The notes beneath the pieces were generated by a model. That model was not told the DNA's origin. It saw nothing but the letters and a program-made list of their open reading frames with translations, and did no database searches. This document shows positions 17,525 through 26,568 of a DNA stretch of 64,000 nt, piece after piece. A program made the translations under genes and the position numbers. Position 1 is the stretch's first letter. Each line of letters opens with the position of its first letter. The stretch is from Flavivirga aquatica. Lineage in GTDB: Bacteria; Bacteroidota; Bacteroidia; Flavobacteriales; Flavobacteriaceae. The stretch covers positions 558,001 through 622,000 of the forward strand of contig NZ_MDJD01000054.1 of assembly GCF_001747085.1 (NCBI RefSeq), given 5' to 3'.

Positions 17525-17646
17525 TTATTAAGTTTATTAAATAGGTTCATACAACTACTAGGAATTTAAGTTTAAAGATAGTGTTTCTGTAAAAAAACAA
17601 ACCTTAACAAAGGCATAAAACTGTGTTAAGAAGCAGGAGCCTTTAT

Positions 17647-17746
17647 GCGTTAACGATTGAAGCGGCATCCTTTTTAGCAAAACTATCCTGAATTTGTTCA
17701 GGATAGTTTTGCTAAAAAGATATAGCGGAAAGCGTGTTAAAACGCC
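17647..17746. repeat. Structured intergenic element, copy A
   Basis: The left core GCGTTAACGATTGAAG (17647-17662) and right parts GAAAGC (17728-17733) and AACGCC (17741-17746) match the copy at 61265-61339. The outer GCGTT/AACGC can pair. Between the cores lies a different hairpin of 23 perfect base pairs (17670-17692 with 17697-17719, loop TTTG). The element ends 6 bp from the stop codon of the PPK2 gene, so in the gene's direction it is the start of its 3' UTR. Confidence 0.7.
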
Positions 17747-17752
17747 AAAAAA

Positions 17753-18631
17753 CTACTCTTTATTAAGTTGTTGTTTATATAATTCAATATTTGCTTTAAT
17801 GTCGTTATTGAGTTCTGGCTCTTTAATATCTGTATAAGTACTTAATGTATCATAAATAATTTTAGCCACTAAGTAACGCGCAGTAGGTTTATCATCTGCT
17901 GGAATGGTAAACCATGGAGCATGTGCTTTAGATGTTCTATTTATTGCATCTTCATAACATTCCTGATATTTATCCCAAAGTTTACGCTCTTTTAAATCTC
18001 CTGGTGAGAATTTCCAGTTTTTTTCTTGTTTTTCTAAGCGACGAAGTAATCTGTTCTTTTGTTCTTCTTTTGATAGGTTTAAAAAGAATTTAAATATTAT
18101 GGTTCCGTTTTCTGTTATGTGTTTTTCAAAATTATTGATTTGTTCAAAACGTTTATCCCAAAAAACCTCATTAATAACTTCTACAGAATTTACTGTTGGT
18201 ATATTTTCTCCTAAAATATAGTGAGGGTGTACACGTGTAACTAAAACATTTTCATAATGTGTTCTATTAAAAACTCCAAATTTTCCTCTTGCTGGTAATG
18301 CTATATAGTGCCTCCACAAATAGTCATGTTCTAACTCCAACTCTGTAGGTACTTTAAAACTATGTACAACAACACCTCGTGCATTAAAATCTTTAAAAAC
18401 TTCGCGTATCAAACTATCTTTCCCAGAAGTATCCATACCTTGCAAACAAATTAAAACAGCATATTTATTGTGTGCATATAACGTGTCTTGAAGTTTACCT
18501 AACTTTCTTCTTACGCTTTTTAACTCGCCTTCAATATGTTTTTTATTTGCTCCTAAATTTATTTTTGTTGGTTGTTTTGATAGATTTATTTTAGAAGTGA
18601 TTTTAAAATTATTCAAGTTTATTTCTTCCAT
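17753..18631 (-). CDS. Polyphosphate kinase 2 family protein
   Basis: The 292-residue enzyme transfers phosphate between polyphosphate and nucleotides. It has the PPK2 Walker A 'GMDTSGKDS' (residues ~65-73), 'VVVHSFKVPTELELEHDYLWR' in pieces, 'GKFGVFNRTHYENVLV' (lid and Walker B region) and 'HAPWFTIPADDK' near the C-terminus. It is cytoplasmic and single-domain. Whether it prefers ADP, AMP or GDP cannot be read from the motifs. Immediately after its stop lies structured element copy A. Confidence 0.94.
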   Translation of the reverse strand: MEEINLNNFKITSKINLSKQPTKINLGANKKHIEGELKSVRRKLGKLQDTLYAHNKYAVLICLQGMDTSGKDSLIREVFKDFNARGVVVHSFKVPTELELEHDYLWRHYIALPARGKFGVFNRTHYENVLVTRVHPHYILGENIPTVNSVEVINEVFWDKRFEQINNFEKHITENGTIIFKFFLNLSKEEQKNRLLRRLEKQEKNWKFSPGDLKERKLWDKYQECYEDAINRTSKAHAPWFTIPADDKPTARYLVAKIIYDTLSTYTDIKEPELNNDIKANIELYKQQLNKE

Positions 18632-18752
18632 AGTATGTGATAATTAATAATATTCTATAAATATAGTGAATCCATAATTTCGATGAATAACACATATATG
18701 TATAATCTTTTTAATAAATTGCGACTCTTATTTACACAATATCCCTAATTAC

Positions 18753-19505
18753 ATGAAAAAAATTATCCTATTATTCTTATTTACAGCTTCTTTAACCATT
18801 AATGGACAAGTACACTGTGATGATGCCAATGCTTACTTAGTTAGTGCATATTCACATGTTAAAACTTCCTACGAAGCTAATAATATAAGTCATCTAAAAT
18901 ATTATGCTAATAGATCTGTCGAGTCTTTTAAACTTGCACAAACAGAATTAGATATCTGTGATTGCGTTGAAGCAAAAAAACTGGCTGATAAAAGCATGAA
19001 GTTATTAGTACAAGTTGATGATGCTGAAACTTATGAAGACGGACGTTTTTTTGTAAAACGTGCTAGAGAACTTAGTAAGGAATGTGTTATTGAAATTGAT
19101 AAATGCTCTATAGCTAGTGATAGTGATGAAGGCACAGCATCTTCTACAGAAGATAGTAATGACCTTGACGAATTACAACAAGAACAGTTAAAATTACAAC
19201 AACAACAAGAAGCTCTATTACTTAAAGCTGAACAAATAAAATCTAGACTAGCCGAACAAAAAGAAAGAGCATTGTTAATTGAAAAGAAAGAATTAATTCT
19301 CTCTTATGAAAATGTCCTTACATCTAACATTGAGATGTATAATAAATCTTTAGATGATTGTGATTGTGAGCAACAAGCTATTAACAATATTACTTCGCCT
19401 AGTGATATTTCTGAAAAAAGTTTTGAAGATATTAAAAAACACTACATAGCTAATCTTAAAGCATTAGCTTCAAAATACTTATCAAAACTAAATGCATGCA
19501 AGTAA
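18753..19505 (+). CDS. Secreted coiled-coil protein of unknown function
   Basis: The 250-residue protein has a signal peptide (1-19, ending 'TINGQ'). The mature part begins with a helical domain carrying Cys residues ('CDDANAYLVSAYSH', 'LDICDCVEAKKLADKS'). An acidic Ser/Asp/Glu linker (~122-138) follows, and then a Gln/Glu/Lys coiled coil (~138-180). The end has another Cys cluster ('DDCDCEQQA'). It is probably periplasmic or surface-bound. No family was recognised. It is convergent with the NtrC-like gene and shares a terminator with it. Confidence 0.8.
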   Translation: MKKIILLFLFTASLTINGQVHCDDANAYLVSAYSHVKTSYEANNISHLKYYANRSVESFKLAQTELDICDCVEAKKLADKSMKLLVQVDDAETYEDGRFFVKRARELSKECVIEIDKCSIASDSDEGTASSTEDSNDLDELQQEQLKLQQQQEALLLKAEQIKSRLAEQKERALLIEKKELILSYENVLTSNIEMYNKSLDDCDCEQQAINNITSPSDISEKSFEDIKKHYIANLKALASKYLSKLNACK

Positions 19506-19517
19506 TAATTACTTTTT

Positions 19518-19573
19518 AAAATAAAAAATAAGCCCCATAAAATAGTTATTTTATGGGGCTTATTTTTTATTTT
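19518..19573. terminator. Long bidirectional terminator
   Basis: Perfect 27-bp arms (19518-19544 and 19547-19573) surround GT, with the core AAGCCCCATAA/TTATGGGGCTT and AT-rich outer parts that give U-tracts both ways. It separates the coiled-coil gene from the convergent regulator gene. Confidence 0.92.
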
Positions 19574-19593
19574 ACTTATCTATATTATCTATA

Positions 19594-20757
19594 TTATTTA
19601 CTCGCAAATAACTTGACATCAGTTTCGCTTACTTCTTTTCCTCCTAAAATAATTAAACGTTCAATTACATTTCGAAGCTCTCTAATATTTCCTGTCCAAT
19701 CATATTCTTGAAGTAATTTTATAGCTTTATCTGAAAACATTTTTTTCACACTTCCTTGCTCGCTTGCTATCTTTTCTGAAAAATGTTTTACCAATAAAGG
19801 AATATCATCACGCCTGTCATTTAAAGCTGGTACTTTAACTAGAATAACGGCTAGTCTATGGTATAAATCTTCACGAAACCTACCTTCTGCTATCTCTTTT
19901 TTTAAATCTTTATTTGTTGCAGCCAGAACTCGTACATTAACCTTTATATCTTTATCACTACCAACACGTTGAATTCTACTTTCTTGTAATGCTCTTAAAA
20001 CCTTAGCTTGTGCTGGTAAACTCATATCTCCTATTTCATCAAGAAAAATGGTACCCCCATTTGCTGCTTCAAACTTTCCTGCTCTATCTTTATTAGCACT
20101 TGTAAAAGCGCCTTTTACATGACCAAACAATTCGCTTTCTATTAACTCGCTCGGTATTGCAGCACAGTTTACTTCTATTAAATTAGCTTTTGCTCTATCA
20201 CTTTTTTCATGTAACCAATGTGCAACTAATTCTTTACCTGTACCATTTGGGCCTGTAATTAAAACTCTGGCATCTGTTGGAGCTACTTTATCTATAATAT
20301 CCTTGATTTGCGAAATAGCTTCACTCTCACCAATCATTTCATATTTCTTGCTTACTTTTTTCTTTAAAATTTTGTTTTCTACAACCAATTCTTTTCGGTC
20401 TAAAGCAATACGAACGGTATTAAGTAAACGATTTAAATCTGGTGGTTTTGAAATATAATCAAAAGCACCTAAGCGCATTGTATTTACAGCTGTATCTAAA
20501 TCTCCATGTCCTGAAATCATAACAATAGGTATTTCTGGTTTAATCTTTTTTACAGCTTCTAATACTTCTACACCATCCATTTTTGGCATTTTAATATCAC
20601 AAAGTATTAAGTCAAAATCTTCATTTTTTATTTTTTCAATTCCTAATAAGCCATCTTCTGCTTCTTCTACTTGATAGGTATCATTTTCTTCTGAAAGAAT
20701 TTTAACAAGCACACGTCTAATGGCAGCTTCATCTTCTATTACTAATATTTTTGACAT
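19594..20757 (-). CDS. NtrC-type sigma-54 activator without a DNA-binding domain
   Basis: The 387-residue regulator has a receiver domain (~3-118; Asp54 in 'LILCDIKMPKMDG', Lys104) and an AAA+ domain with Walker A 'GPNGTGKE' (169-176), 'GHVKGAFTSA' (216-221) and Walker B 'TIFLDEIGDM'. It ends 'VIERLIILGGKEVSETDVKLFASK' with no Fis-type helix-turn-helix. The sigma-54-contacting loop reads GAFTSA instead of GAFTGA. Such HTH-less activators occur in other bacteria and act without a fixed enhancer. This may be normal in Flavobacteriaceae. The cognate kinase is not in the window. Confidence 0.92.
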   Translation of the reverse strand: MSKILVIEDEAAIRRVLVKILSEENDTYQVEEAEDGLLGIEKIKNEDFDLILCDIKMPKMDGVEVLEAVKKIKPEIPIVMISGHGDLDTAVNTMRLGAFDYISKPPDLNRLLNTVRIALDRKELVVENKILKKKVSKKYEMIGESEAISQIKDIIDKVAPTDARVLITGPNGTGKELVAHWLHEKSDRAKANLIEVNCAAIPSELIESELFGHVKGAFTSANKDRAGKFEAANGGTIFLDEIGDMSLPAQAKVLRALQESRIQRVGSDKDIKVNVRVLAATNKDLKKEIAEGRFREDLYHRLAVILVKVPALNDRRDDIPLLVKHFSEKIASEQGSVKKMFSDKAIKLLQEYDWTGNIRELRNVIERLIILGGKEVSETDVKLFASK

Positions 20758-20963
20758 ATTTATATTTTATATTTAAGTCTAGTTCTTAAATAAAACGTAC
20801 TTACATCGTTTATTTAAAAATTTTATTTCTATTTTAATTTCGCAACATACTTGTTTTATATGATTAATGTTACCTCTATACATATATGCTACTAAGTAGG
20901 TACTTAAACAATATTCATACCCAAATTAAAAAACATACTAAATATTATATATTAATTTAAAAT

Positions 20964-21797
20964 TTAACTTAGCTTTTGAACAACATGAACATCTCTTTGA
21001 GGAAATGGGATTGTTATATTATTTTCTTTAAAGCTTTCATATATTTTAAAACGTAAATCACTTTTTATTAATAATCCATTAAAACTATCGTTTACATAAA
21101 AACGTAGCCTAAATTCCAAGGCACTATCTCCAAAGTTTTCAAAAAATACGGCTGGACTTGGTTTACTTAAAATAGCTTCTTCTTGTAATGCGATACCTAA
21201 AAGTAACGCTTTTACTAAATCTATATCTGCATCGTAAGCAACGCCAACATCTACATATTCTCTTGTTACCTCATTATTTTGAGTCCAATTATATAAAATT
21301 TCATTTAAAAATTTATGATTGGGTATTACTAATATTTTATCATCATTGGTTATCGCTTTTGTTGTTCTTAAACTAACATGTGTCACCTTCCCTACTTTTC
21401 CATCAATTTCAATAATATCATTAACAGTGATAGTACCATCTATTAAAATAAATATTCCAGAAATAATATCTTGAAATAATTTTTGCATCCCTAAACCAAG
21501 GCCTACAAACAACGCTGTAGATGCTGCTAATAATGCTGTTACTTTTACACCCGAAGCATCTAAAGTCGTTACTATGACTACTAAAAATATAATATATTTA
21601 AAAAAAGTAAATACCGTTTTAAAGCGATTTTTATCGTCTTCCTTTAACCTCTTGCTTGCCATAGTTCTAGCTAAGCGTAGTAAAACATGAGTAAAAAACA
21701 ATGTTAATACCAAAATTAAAATGGTTCCTATGGTTACTTCTACCCCATCGGAATTATACAAACTCTCTGATAAAAACTTTTGAATCGATTCAATCAT
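20964..21797 (-). CDS. Small-conductance mechanosensitive channel (MscS family)
   Basis: The 277-residue inner-membrane channel has three N-terminal helices (~20-125). The pore helix region reads 'LLAASTALFVGLGLGMQKLFQDIISGIFIL', quoted here only as TM3-like, followed by the beta domain 'DIIEIDGKVGKVTHVSLRTT' and the alpha-beta C-terminal domain. It relieves osmotic downshock. Its start is 1 bp from the stop of the ABC permease gene, so it is the last gene of a three-gene operon (ATPase, permease, MscS). Confidence 0.93.
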   Translation of the reverse strand: MIESIQKFLSESLYNSDGVEVTIGTILILVLTLFFTHVLLRLARTMASKRLKEDDKNRFKTVFTFFKYIIFLVVIVTTLDASGVKVTALLAASTALFVGLGLGMQKLFQDIISGIFILIDGTITVNDIIEIDGKVGKVTHVSLRTTKAITNDDKILVIPNHKFLNEILYNWTQNNEVTREYVDVGVAYDADIDLVKALLLGIALQEEAILSKPSPAVFFENFGDSALEFRLRFYVNDSFNGLLIKSDLRFKIYESFKENNITIPFPQRDVHVVQKLS

Positions 21798-21798
21798 T

Positions 21799-23115
21799 TT
21801 AATACTTTATCCATTTAATAAGTTCCTTATAACTTGCTTTTTTTCCATACATTAAGATACCAACTCGATAAATTTTTGCAGCAAACCAAACGGTAAAAAT
21901 AAATGAGCCAACCAAAATTAATAACGATAATAATTGTTGCCACAATGGTACTCCAAATGGTATACGCATAAGCATAACCACTGGTGATGTTAATGGTATA
22001 AATGAGAATACTGTAGATACTGTTCCGTGCGGGTCTTCTATAACTGTAAAGATGCCAATATATACGGCTAACATTAAAGGCATAATAATAGGCATCATAA
22101 ACTGCTGTGTATCTGTTTCATTATCTACTGCAGCTCCTATAGCTGCGTATAATGAACTATATAGTAAATACCCTCCTATAAAAAAGAAAACAAAAGCTAC
22201 CACTAAATTAGCCAAAGGCAAATTATAAAAAGCAATTATTGCTTCTTGTACTTTCATATTTAATTCTGGAGTTTCCATGGCTTGTTGCATAAGCTCTTGT
22301 TGTGGCGTTTGCACTTTCGAAATATCTATCCCTATAAAGGCAGAAACTACAACCATTAAAACAGTACTTAAAACTATCCATATGGCAAACTGTGTAATCC
22401 CAGCAAGAGAGGTGCCTATAATTTTACCCAACATTAATTGAATGGGTTTTACAGATGATATAATTACTTCAATAATCCTACTTGTTTTTTCTTCAATAAC
22501 ACTACGCATAATCATGTTACCGTAAATAATAATAAACATGAATAATAAATAACCTGCCGCTATACCAAAAGCTAATTTTGCAAAACTATCTGTTTTCGAA
22601 GTCTTCTCTCCTTCAAAACTCTCTTGAGCAATATTAACCCTAACCTTTGAAGCATTAATCATTGCGATATCTACTTTATTTTTTTTAAGATTAATATTAG
22701 TTAACTTATTACCTAACTGCCTTTCTAAATCTGAAATTACAGTTAATGATGGAGATTCTTCAGAATAAAACGTGATATGATTTGATGCCATTTTCACATC
22801 ACTTATTTTATCAACATGCAACAACCCGTATGCATTGCTTTCTTTTGAAAGTGCCTTAGCCTCTTCTAAAGTCATATTATTCTCAAAAAGATTATAAGTC
22901 GTTTTTTCTGAGCTTTCAAAGATATCTTTTACTAAGTTTGACTCATCTAAAACAGAAATGACATGTACTTTATCATTATTTAATTGTGATAAATAAGCAA
23001 CAACAGCTATAAGTGCTATAAAAATTATAGGACTTAAAACTGTCATAATTATAAACGATTTATTTTTAACCTTAGTTAAATATTCACGTTTTATAATGAG
23101 TGATAAATGGTTCAT
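21799..23115 (-). CDS. ABC-2 type exporter permease (NatB-like)
   Basis: The 438-residue permease has one N-terminal helix (~20-42), a large periplasmic domain (~43-185), then five or six helices to the C-terminus. This is the layout of NatB/ABC-2 permeases. 'IVLSTVLMVVVSAF' and 'RSVIEEKTSRIIEVIISSVKP' (the coupling loop with the ABC-2 'EKTSR..E.' signature) support it. It lies 5 bp after the ATPase gene. NatAB of Bacillus exports Na+, but the substrate here is unknown. Confidence 0.92.
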   Translation of the reverse strand: MNHLSLIIKREYLTKVKNKSFIIMTVLSPIIFIALIAVVAYLSQLNNDKVHVISVLDESNLVKDIFESSEKTTYNLFENNMTLEEAKALSKESNAYGLLHVDKISDVKMASNHITFYSEESPSLTVISDLERQLGNKLTNINLKKNKVDIAMINASKVRVNIAQESFEGEKTSKTDSFAKLAFGIAAGYLLFMFIIIYGNMIMRSVIEEKTSRIIEVIISSVKPIQLMLGKIIGTSLAGITQFAIWIVLSTVLMVVVSAFIGIDISKVQTPQQELMQQAMETPELNMKVQEAIIAFYNLPLANLVVAFVFFFIGGYLLYSSLYAAIGAAVDNETDTQQFMMPIIMPLMLAVYIGIFTVIEDPHGTVSTVFSFIPLTSPVVMLMRIPFGVPLWQQLLSLLILVGSFIFTVWFAAKIYRVGILMYGKKASYKELIKWIKY

Positions 23116-23120
23116 ATAAA

Positions 23121-24047
23121 TTAATTATTCTTTACTGTTTTAATAAAAATATCGTTTACACTTGGTATGAGTTCTACAAAATGAGACACATCTCCTTTAG
23201 TAGTTAGATAATTTAATAAGTCGTTTGGTTTATGTCCATCTTTAAGCTTAATATTAAGTTTTAATTCGTCTTCTAATGTTTTAAAATTAGCTTCTGAAAC
23301 ACTAAATTTTTCTGTTAATTCTTGCCTTAAATATTCTTTATCGTTTACACGAATACCAACCTCATAAGTGTTTATTTTATATTGACGCTTTATATCTATT
23401 AATTTACCACCTAATATTTTATTAGATTTGTTTATTAATGCTATATCATCACACAATTCTTCAACAGATTCCATCCTATGGGTTGAAAAAATAACGGTAG
23501 CCCCATCTTCTCGTAAGCGCAAAATTTCATCTTTTATTAAATTAGCATTTATAGGATCGAATCCTGAAAAAGGCTCATCAAAAATCAACAGTTTTGGCTG
23601 ATGTAAAACGGTAACAACAAATTGTATTTTTTGAGCCATTCCTTTAGAAAGCTCTTGAATTTTCTTGTTCCACCAATCTCCTATTTCTAAACGGTCAAAC
23701 CAATATTTTAAACGCATTCTAGCTTCTGCCTTGCTTAAGCCTTTTAGTTGCGCCAAGTACAAAGCTTGCTCTCCTACTTTCATTGATTTATACAGACCTC
23801 TCTCTTCTGGTAAGTAGCCAATATCTTTAATGTGCTGCTCGTTAAGTGATACGCCGTCTAAATGTACCGTTCCCACATCTGGCATCGTTATCTGGTTTAC
23901 AATACGTATTAACGTTGTTTTTCCTGCTCCATTTGGCCCAAGCAACCCAAATATACTCCCCTTAGGAACAGCAATTGAAACATTATTTAATGCTTTAAAG
24001 TCTCCAAAATTTTTAGAAACTTTATTAACTTCTAGTAAGTTACTCAT
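23121..24047 (-). CDS. ABC transporter ATP-binding protein (NatA-like)
   Basis: The 308-residue ATPase has Walker A 'GPNGAGKTT', the signature 'LSKGMAQKIQ', Walker B 'LLIFDEPFSGFDP' and H-loop 'FSTHRM'. A C-terminal extension (~215-308), common in ABC-2 exporters, follows (DUF4162-like). It powers the permease encoded 5 bp downstream; mscS follows. It is the first gene of the operon. Confidence 0.94.
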   Translation of the reverse strand: MSNLLEVNKVSKNFGDFKALNNVSIAVPKGSIFGLLGPNGAGKTTLIRIVNQITMPDVGTVHLDGVSLNEQHIKDIGYLPEERGLYKSMKVGEQALYLAQLKGLSKAEARMRLKYWFDRLEIGDWWNKKIQELSKGMAQKIQFVVTVLHQPKLLIFDEPFSGFDPINANLIKDEILRLREDGATVIFSTHRMESVEELCDDIALINKSNKILGGKLIDIKRQYKINTYEVGIRVNDKEYLRQELTEKFSVSEANFKTLEDELKLNIKLKDGHKPNDLLNYLTTKGDVSHFVELIPSVNDIFIKTVKNN

Positions 24048-24468
24048 TTATATTTTTTAATTGAGTTGTCGTTGGTAAATATATTAAATGTTATGCGAGA
24101 AGCTTTAATGCTTCATATATAAATAGTAACTAAACACATAAATTTGTTACATCATGCTTTTAATCGTATTTTACTTAATTAAGTATAATGCCCTTTTATT
24201 AATATTCTTAGTTAGTTATTTAAAATAATTTTATTTAGGGTTTAATAACAAATCGTATCCTAACTCTATAAGAACTATTTTCTAGTTATTAATTATTCTC
24301 TATAAAATCACAAAACATTTAAAATAAAAGATAAAATCATTCGTTAGTGTTAATTCAATTAACAGTTTTTGTAAATTGTTTTAATTATAAGATTAAGATA
24401 TCTCTATGAAATAAGAGCTATTATGCTACATTAAATACTTTATAGACTTAAAAAATTGAGCTTCTATA
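24048..24468. other. Gene-poor intergenic region
   Basis: Upstream of the ABC operon I find no credible coding frame and no exact TAnnTTTG box. The DNA is strongly AT-rich. A short inverted repeat GAAGC-TTTAAT-GCTTC lies near 24100. Confidence 0.45.
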
Positions 24469-24555
24469 AAAAACAAAACCCACCCTTAATTAAATTAAGG
24501 ATGGGAAAAAAATTGCTATGAAAAAGAAAAATTATCACTAAAATACATTAGTGAT
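24469..24555 (-). ncRNA. Candidate small RNA with its own promoter and terminator
   Basis: On the minus strand a TATATTTG box (24560-24567) is followed, where transcription should start, by an 8-bp hairpin (24534-24541 with 24548-24555). A 28-nt U/C-rich single-stranded stretch comes next (CTTTTTCATAGC and a run of U). A strong hairpin (24479-24505, 12 of 13 pairs, one C-A mismatch) followed by TTTTGTTTTTT closes the unit. The transcript would be ~87 nt. There is no start codon with a meaningful frame. It lies downstream of dnaJ, but the dnaJ terminator separates them. No known RNA family was recognised. Confidence 0.5.
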
Positions 24556-24559
24556 ACTC

Positions 24560-24567
24560 CAAATATA
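24560..24567 (-). promoter_or_regulatory. -7 promoter box of the candidate small RNA
   Basis: On the minus strand this reads TATATTTG (TAnnTTTG). The predicted start falls at the first base of the 5' hairpin. There is no clear TTTG at -33. Confidence 0.5.
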
Positions 24568-24622
24568 GTTTTTTTTTATTAAAGTACTAAAACAAAACAT
24601 AAATTACTTTTTACCAAAAAAA

Positions 24623-24642
24623 AATCCGTACAAATACGGATT
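24623..24642 (-). terminator. Terminator of the grpE-dnaJ operon
   Basis: Arms AATCCGTA (24623-24630) and TACGGATT (24635-24642). On the minus strand the stem is followed by a run of T. Confidence 0.88.
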
Positions 24643-24664
24643 CTTTATTTTTTAATAGTTTTAA

Positions 24665-25792
24665 TTACGAAAACATATCTTTTACTTTCTCAAAGAAAGA
24701 TTTATCTGATCTTTCTGGCTTTGGCATAAAATGTTCATCTTCTTGCATTTCTTCAAAGAATTCTCTTTGTTTTTTATTCAACGTTTTTGGTGTCCAAACA
24801 TTAACATGCACTAAAAGGTCTCCTTTTCCGTATCCATTTACACTTGGAATTCCTTTTCCGCGTAAGCGTAAAATTTTACCAGATTGTACTCCTGCTTCAA
24901 CTTTAATACGTACTTTTCCTGTTACCGTATCAATTTCTTTTGATGTTCCTAAAACAGCATCCGGATAACTCACATATAAATCATAATGTAAATTATCTCC
25001 CTCTCGTTGTAATTTATCGTGATCTTCTTCTTCAATAACAACTATAAGATCTCCAGATATTCCATTTCCTGGTGCTTCATTACCTTTTCCTGAAACTTTA
25101 AGTTGCATATCATCTACAACACCTGCTGGTATTTTAATAGATACTGTTTCTTCTGCTACTTTTAACCCTTGCGCATCTGCATCACTTGGTTTTTTATCTA
25201 TAGTTTGTCCTGCTCCTCCACACACATTACATGGTGCAGATGTTTGCATTCTACCTAAAATAGTGTTTGCTATACGCGTAACTTGTCCACTACCATTACA
25301 TGTAGAACATGTTTTATATGTAGTTCCTGGTGCTTGGACTTTACGTTTTACTTTTATTTTCTTCTCTACACCATTAGCTATTTCCTCTAAAGTTAACTTT
25401 ACACGAATACGAAGGTTACTCCCTTTAACTCTACGTTGGCCACCGCCTCCGCCGCCAAAACCTGAGAAACCTCCACCAAAGCCGCCTCCGCTGCCAAAAA
25501 TATCACCAAACTGGCTAAATATGTCATCCATATTCATACCTCCGCCGCCAAAGCCGCCGCCTCCATTCTCAAAGGCTTGATGACCAAATTGATCGTAACG
25601 TGCTTTTTTATCGCCATCACTTAAAACTTCATAGGCTTCAGCTGCTTCTTTAAATTTACCTTCAGCATCCTTATCGTCAGGATTTTTATCTGGATGAAAT
25701 TCTATTGCTTTTTTACGATAAGCTTTTTTAATTTCTGCAGTACTTGCTCCTTTACTAACTCCTAATATCTCGTAATAATCTCTTTTAGCCAT
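24665..25792 (-). CDS. dnaJ: Molecular chaperone DnaJ with a reduced zinc region
   Basis: The 375-residue Hsp40 co-chaperone stimulates the DnaK ATPase. The J domain (1-70) has HPD at 33-35. A Gly/Phe-rich linker (~75-120) follows. The zinc region contains only two CxxCxGxG repeats ('CSTCNGSG', 'CNVCGGAG') instead of the four in E. coli DnaJ, with '[12 protein letters not shown]' between them. The substrate-binding C-terminal domains follow. It is the second gene of an operon with grpE (9 bp gap). The reduced zinc region is probably a lineage trait rather than damage, because the flanks are intact. Confidence 0.97.
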   Translation of the reverse strand: MAKRDYYEILGVSKGASTAEIKKAYRKKAIEFHPDKNPDDKDAEGKFKEAAEAYEVLSDGDKKARYDQFGHQAFENGGGGFGGGGMNMDDIFSQFGDIFGSGGGFGGGFSGFGGGGGGQRRVKGSNLRIRVKLTLEEIANGVEKKIKVKRKVQAPGTTYKTCSTCNGSGQVTRIANTILGRMQTSAPCNVCGGAGQTIDKKPSDADAQGLKVAEETVSIKIPAGVVDDMQLKVSGKGNEAPGNGISGDLIVVIEEEDHDKLQREGDNLHYDLYVSYPDAVLGTSKEIDTVTGKVRIKVEAGVQSGKILRLRGKGIPSVNGYGKGDLLVHVNVWTPKTLNKKQREFFEEMQEDEHFMPKPERSDKSFFEKVKDMFS

Positions 25793-25801
25793 GTCTTTAA
25801 T

Positions 25802-26353
25802 TTATTGCCCTATAACTACTTTTGGAAAACGAATTACTTTCTCGCCTAAAACATACCCTTTTTCAATAACATCAATGACTTTTCCTTTTAAATCATCTGT
25901 AGGCGCTGGTATTTGAGTAATAGCTTCGTGATTATCTGCATTAAAAACATCTCCCTTTTCAACTTTTACAGACTTCAACCCTTTTTGCTCTAATGTATTT
26001 ACTAATTTTTGATAGATTAATAATACACCTTTGCGTAGCTCTTCAGCTTCTTTATCTTCTTCTATATGACTTAATGCTCGTTCAAAATCATCAAGAATTG
26101 GCAATAAAGTTTTCATAACATCTTCACTTGCGGTAGAAAATAACTCAATACGCTCTTTAGCAGTACGTCTCTTGTAATTTTCAAACTCAGCAAATAAGCG
26201 CAAAAACTTATCTTTCTCTTGTTTTAACTCCTCTTGAAGTTTTTCCTCAATAGTTTGCTCTTCAATAACTTGTTCTTCAACCTCAACAGTTTCATTTTCT
26301 GCAACGTCTACTTGTTCGTTATCTATATCGTTTATTTTATCTTCTTTACTCAT
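25802..26353 (-). CDS. grpE: Nucleotide exchange factor GrpE
   Basis: This is the nucleotide exchange factor of DnaK. The 183 residues start with an acidic, Glu/Val-rich N-terminus (1-45). A long coiled coil reads 'DKFLRLFAEFENYKRRTAKER', and the C-terminal beta domain has 'HEAITQIPAPTDDLKGKVIDVIEKGY' and 'VIRFPKVVIGQ', quoted in part. It is first in the operon with dnaJ. Confidence 0.97.
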   Translation of the reverse strand: MSKEDKINDIDNEQVDVAENETVEVEEQVIEEQTIEEKLQEELKQEKDKFLRLFAEFENYKRRTAKERIELFSTASEDVMKTLLPILDDFERALSHIEEDKEAEELRKGVLLIYQKLVNTLEQKGLKSVKVEKGDVFNADNHEAITQIPAPTDDLKGKVIDVIEKGYVLGEKVIRFPKVVIGQ

Positions 26354-26393
26354 TACTGTACCTAAATTTTATACAAATACTAGAATTAGTTGG

Positions 26394-26401
26394 CAAAAGT
26401 A
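26394..26401 (-). promoter_or_regulatory. -7 promoter box of grpE-dnaJ
   Basis: On the minus strand this reads TACTTTTG (TAnnTTTG), about 41 nt upstream of the grpE ATG. No CIRCE-type inverted repeat was seen. Confidence 0.55.
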
Positions 26402-26568
26402 CTGCCAATATTATAAAAATGCCATAATGTCACTAAAATATTTTTTTTTTTTTACAGATATGATTACCTAATTTTACACAATAAATTATACCCTTATTAA
26501 GGTTTTTGTCTAAAAAATGAAATAACATTTTTTACTTCAACCAAAAAACTCACTAAAAATAATTAAAA

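Noticed and set aside
24519-24542. Short plus-strand ORF MKKKNYH inside the candidate sRNA region, as a possible leader peptide
   Set aside because: There is no promoter box for the plus strand and no downstream gene in that direction. The minus-strand promoter and terminator explain the region better.
26354-26568. CIRCE/HrcA operator before grpE
   Set aside because: No 9-bp inverted repeat of the CIRCE type is present; only a housekeeping-type -7 box is seen.
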